5,140 nt of DNA from JAIBAI01 sp044238875. Lineage in GTDB: Bacteria > Bacteroidota > Bacteroidia > M30B66. How positions within the stretch are numbered: position 1 is the first letter of the stretch; every line of letters begins with the position of its first letter. The notes below the pieces were generated by a model that had not been told where the DNA came from, did not search any database, and saw only the letters and a list, made by a program, of their open reading frames with translations. Of this stretch, positions 4,956 to 5,140 are shown piece by piece. Made by a program: the position numbers and the translations under genes. The stretch is taken from contig JBIICM010000180.1 of assembly GCA_044238875.1 (NCBI GenBank), positions 1-5,140 of the forward strand, in the 5' to 3' direction.

Positions 4956-5140
4956 ATGAAAAAGGCAATCAGCATTTTGATCATCTGCCTGATTGTTCTG
5001 CCTGGTCTGGTAAGGAGCCAGCTCCCTTTTGCCTTTAGCCGCAATACCGAGATTAAAGTTCTCGGGAAAGATGGTTCTACCGAACTCCCAAATGCATGGG
5101 CCGGCGGATTGAACGCCCCTCAGTTCAGCGAACTCGATAT
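4956..5140 (+). CDS. Secreted protein, N-terminal 61 codons; probably a large exported repeat protein
   Basis: The frame opens at ATG 4956, five bases after the apt stop, and runs open to the edge. Residues 1-21 form a clear Sec signal peptide: a KK n-region, a hydrophobic core ISILIICLIVLPGL, and VRS before a probable cleavage at Q22. The mature start (LPFAFSRNTEIKVLGKDG) leads to NAWAGGLNAPQFSELD at 46-61. That motif resembles the opening of Bacteroidota proteins in which 'GGxNxPQFSxxDLNxDG' introduces FG-GAP/VCBS repeats and a C-terminal T9SS sorting domain usually follows. Those downstream parts are outside the window, so the family is inferred from the N-terminus only. Cys11 lies inside the hydrophobic core without a lipobox, so a lipoprotein is unlikely. 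Confidence 0.85.
   Translation, partial: MKKAISILIICLIVLPGLVRSQLPFAFSRNTEIKVLGKDGSTELPNAWAGGLNAPQFSELD

Noticed and set aside
1..5140. CRISPR array, tRNA or rRNA genes
   Set aside because: No regularly spaced direct repeats, no cloverleaf-like sequence with a recognisable T-loop, and no rRNA-conserved stretches were seen on either strand.

Overview
The window looks like a chromosomal segment of a member of the Bacteroidota. This is inferred from three things: upstream regions carry TAnnTTTG-type -7 boxes and A/T-rich leaders rather than clear Shine-Dalgarno sequences; an Apt gene follows a membrane-anchored helix-hairpin-helix protein; and the gene entering at the right edge encodes a secreted protein whose N-terminus resembles the large Bacteroidota exported VCBS/FG-GAP repeat proteins. 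No species can be named from the sequence.

Layout. Positions 1-898 (minus strand) hold the first ~299 codons of dihydrolipoamide dehydrogenase, a core metabolic gene whose 3' end lies outside the window. Positions 899-1492 contain no intact gene. They hold the decayed C-terminal ends of a MntA-HepT (MNT/HEPN) toxin-antitoxin pair at about 1000-1237, a large nested palindrome at 1256-1324 and a probable promoter near 1452. Positions 1493-2176 (plus) encode a stand-alone HD-domain phosphohydrolase. Convergent to it, 2267-3112 (minus) encodes a compact agmatine deiminase/PPAD-family enzyme with all the expected catalytic residues. Its start overlaps by ATGA the stop of a truncated HNH/zinc-ribbon-like gene (3109-3264). 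The 5' part of that gene is missing, and a GC-rich double-hairpin element (3311-3360) lies just upstream. Positions 3533 to the right edge form a tight plus-strand operon: a helix-hairpin-helix membrane protein, apt (4-bp overlap), and a secreted protein running off the window (5-bp gap).

Interpretation. The outer genes look like normal core chromosome, while the middle (about 985-3530) is visibly more A/T-rich in its coding parts. That middle part is a patchwork of a dead toxin-antitoxin module, two intact accessory enzymes, one truncated gene and palindromic elements at both sides. It reads as an accessory island or insertion hot spot that is partly decayed. The intact HD and deiminase genes have recognisable family active sites, but their substrates cannot be deduced from sequence. 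No demonstrably new system is visible. The best candidates for follow-up are the HNH-deiminase coupled pair, the toxin-antitoxin relic and the two palindromic elements.
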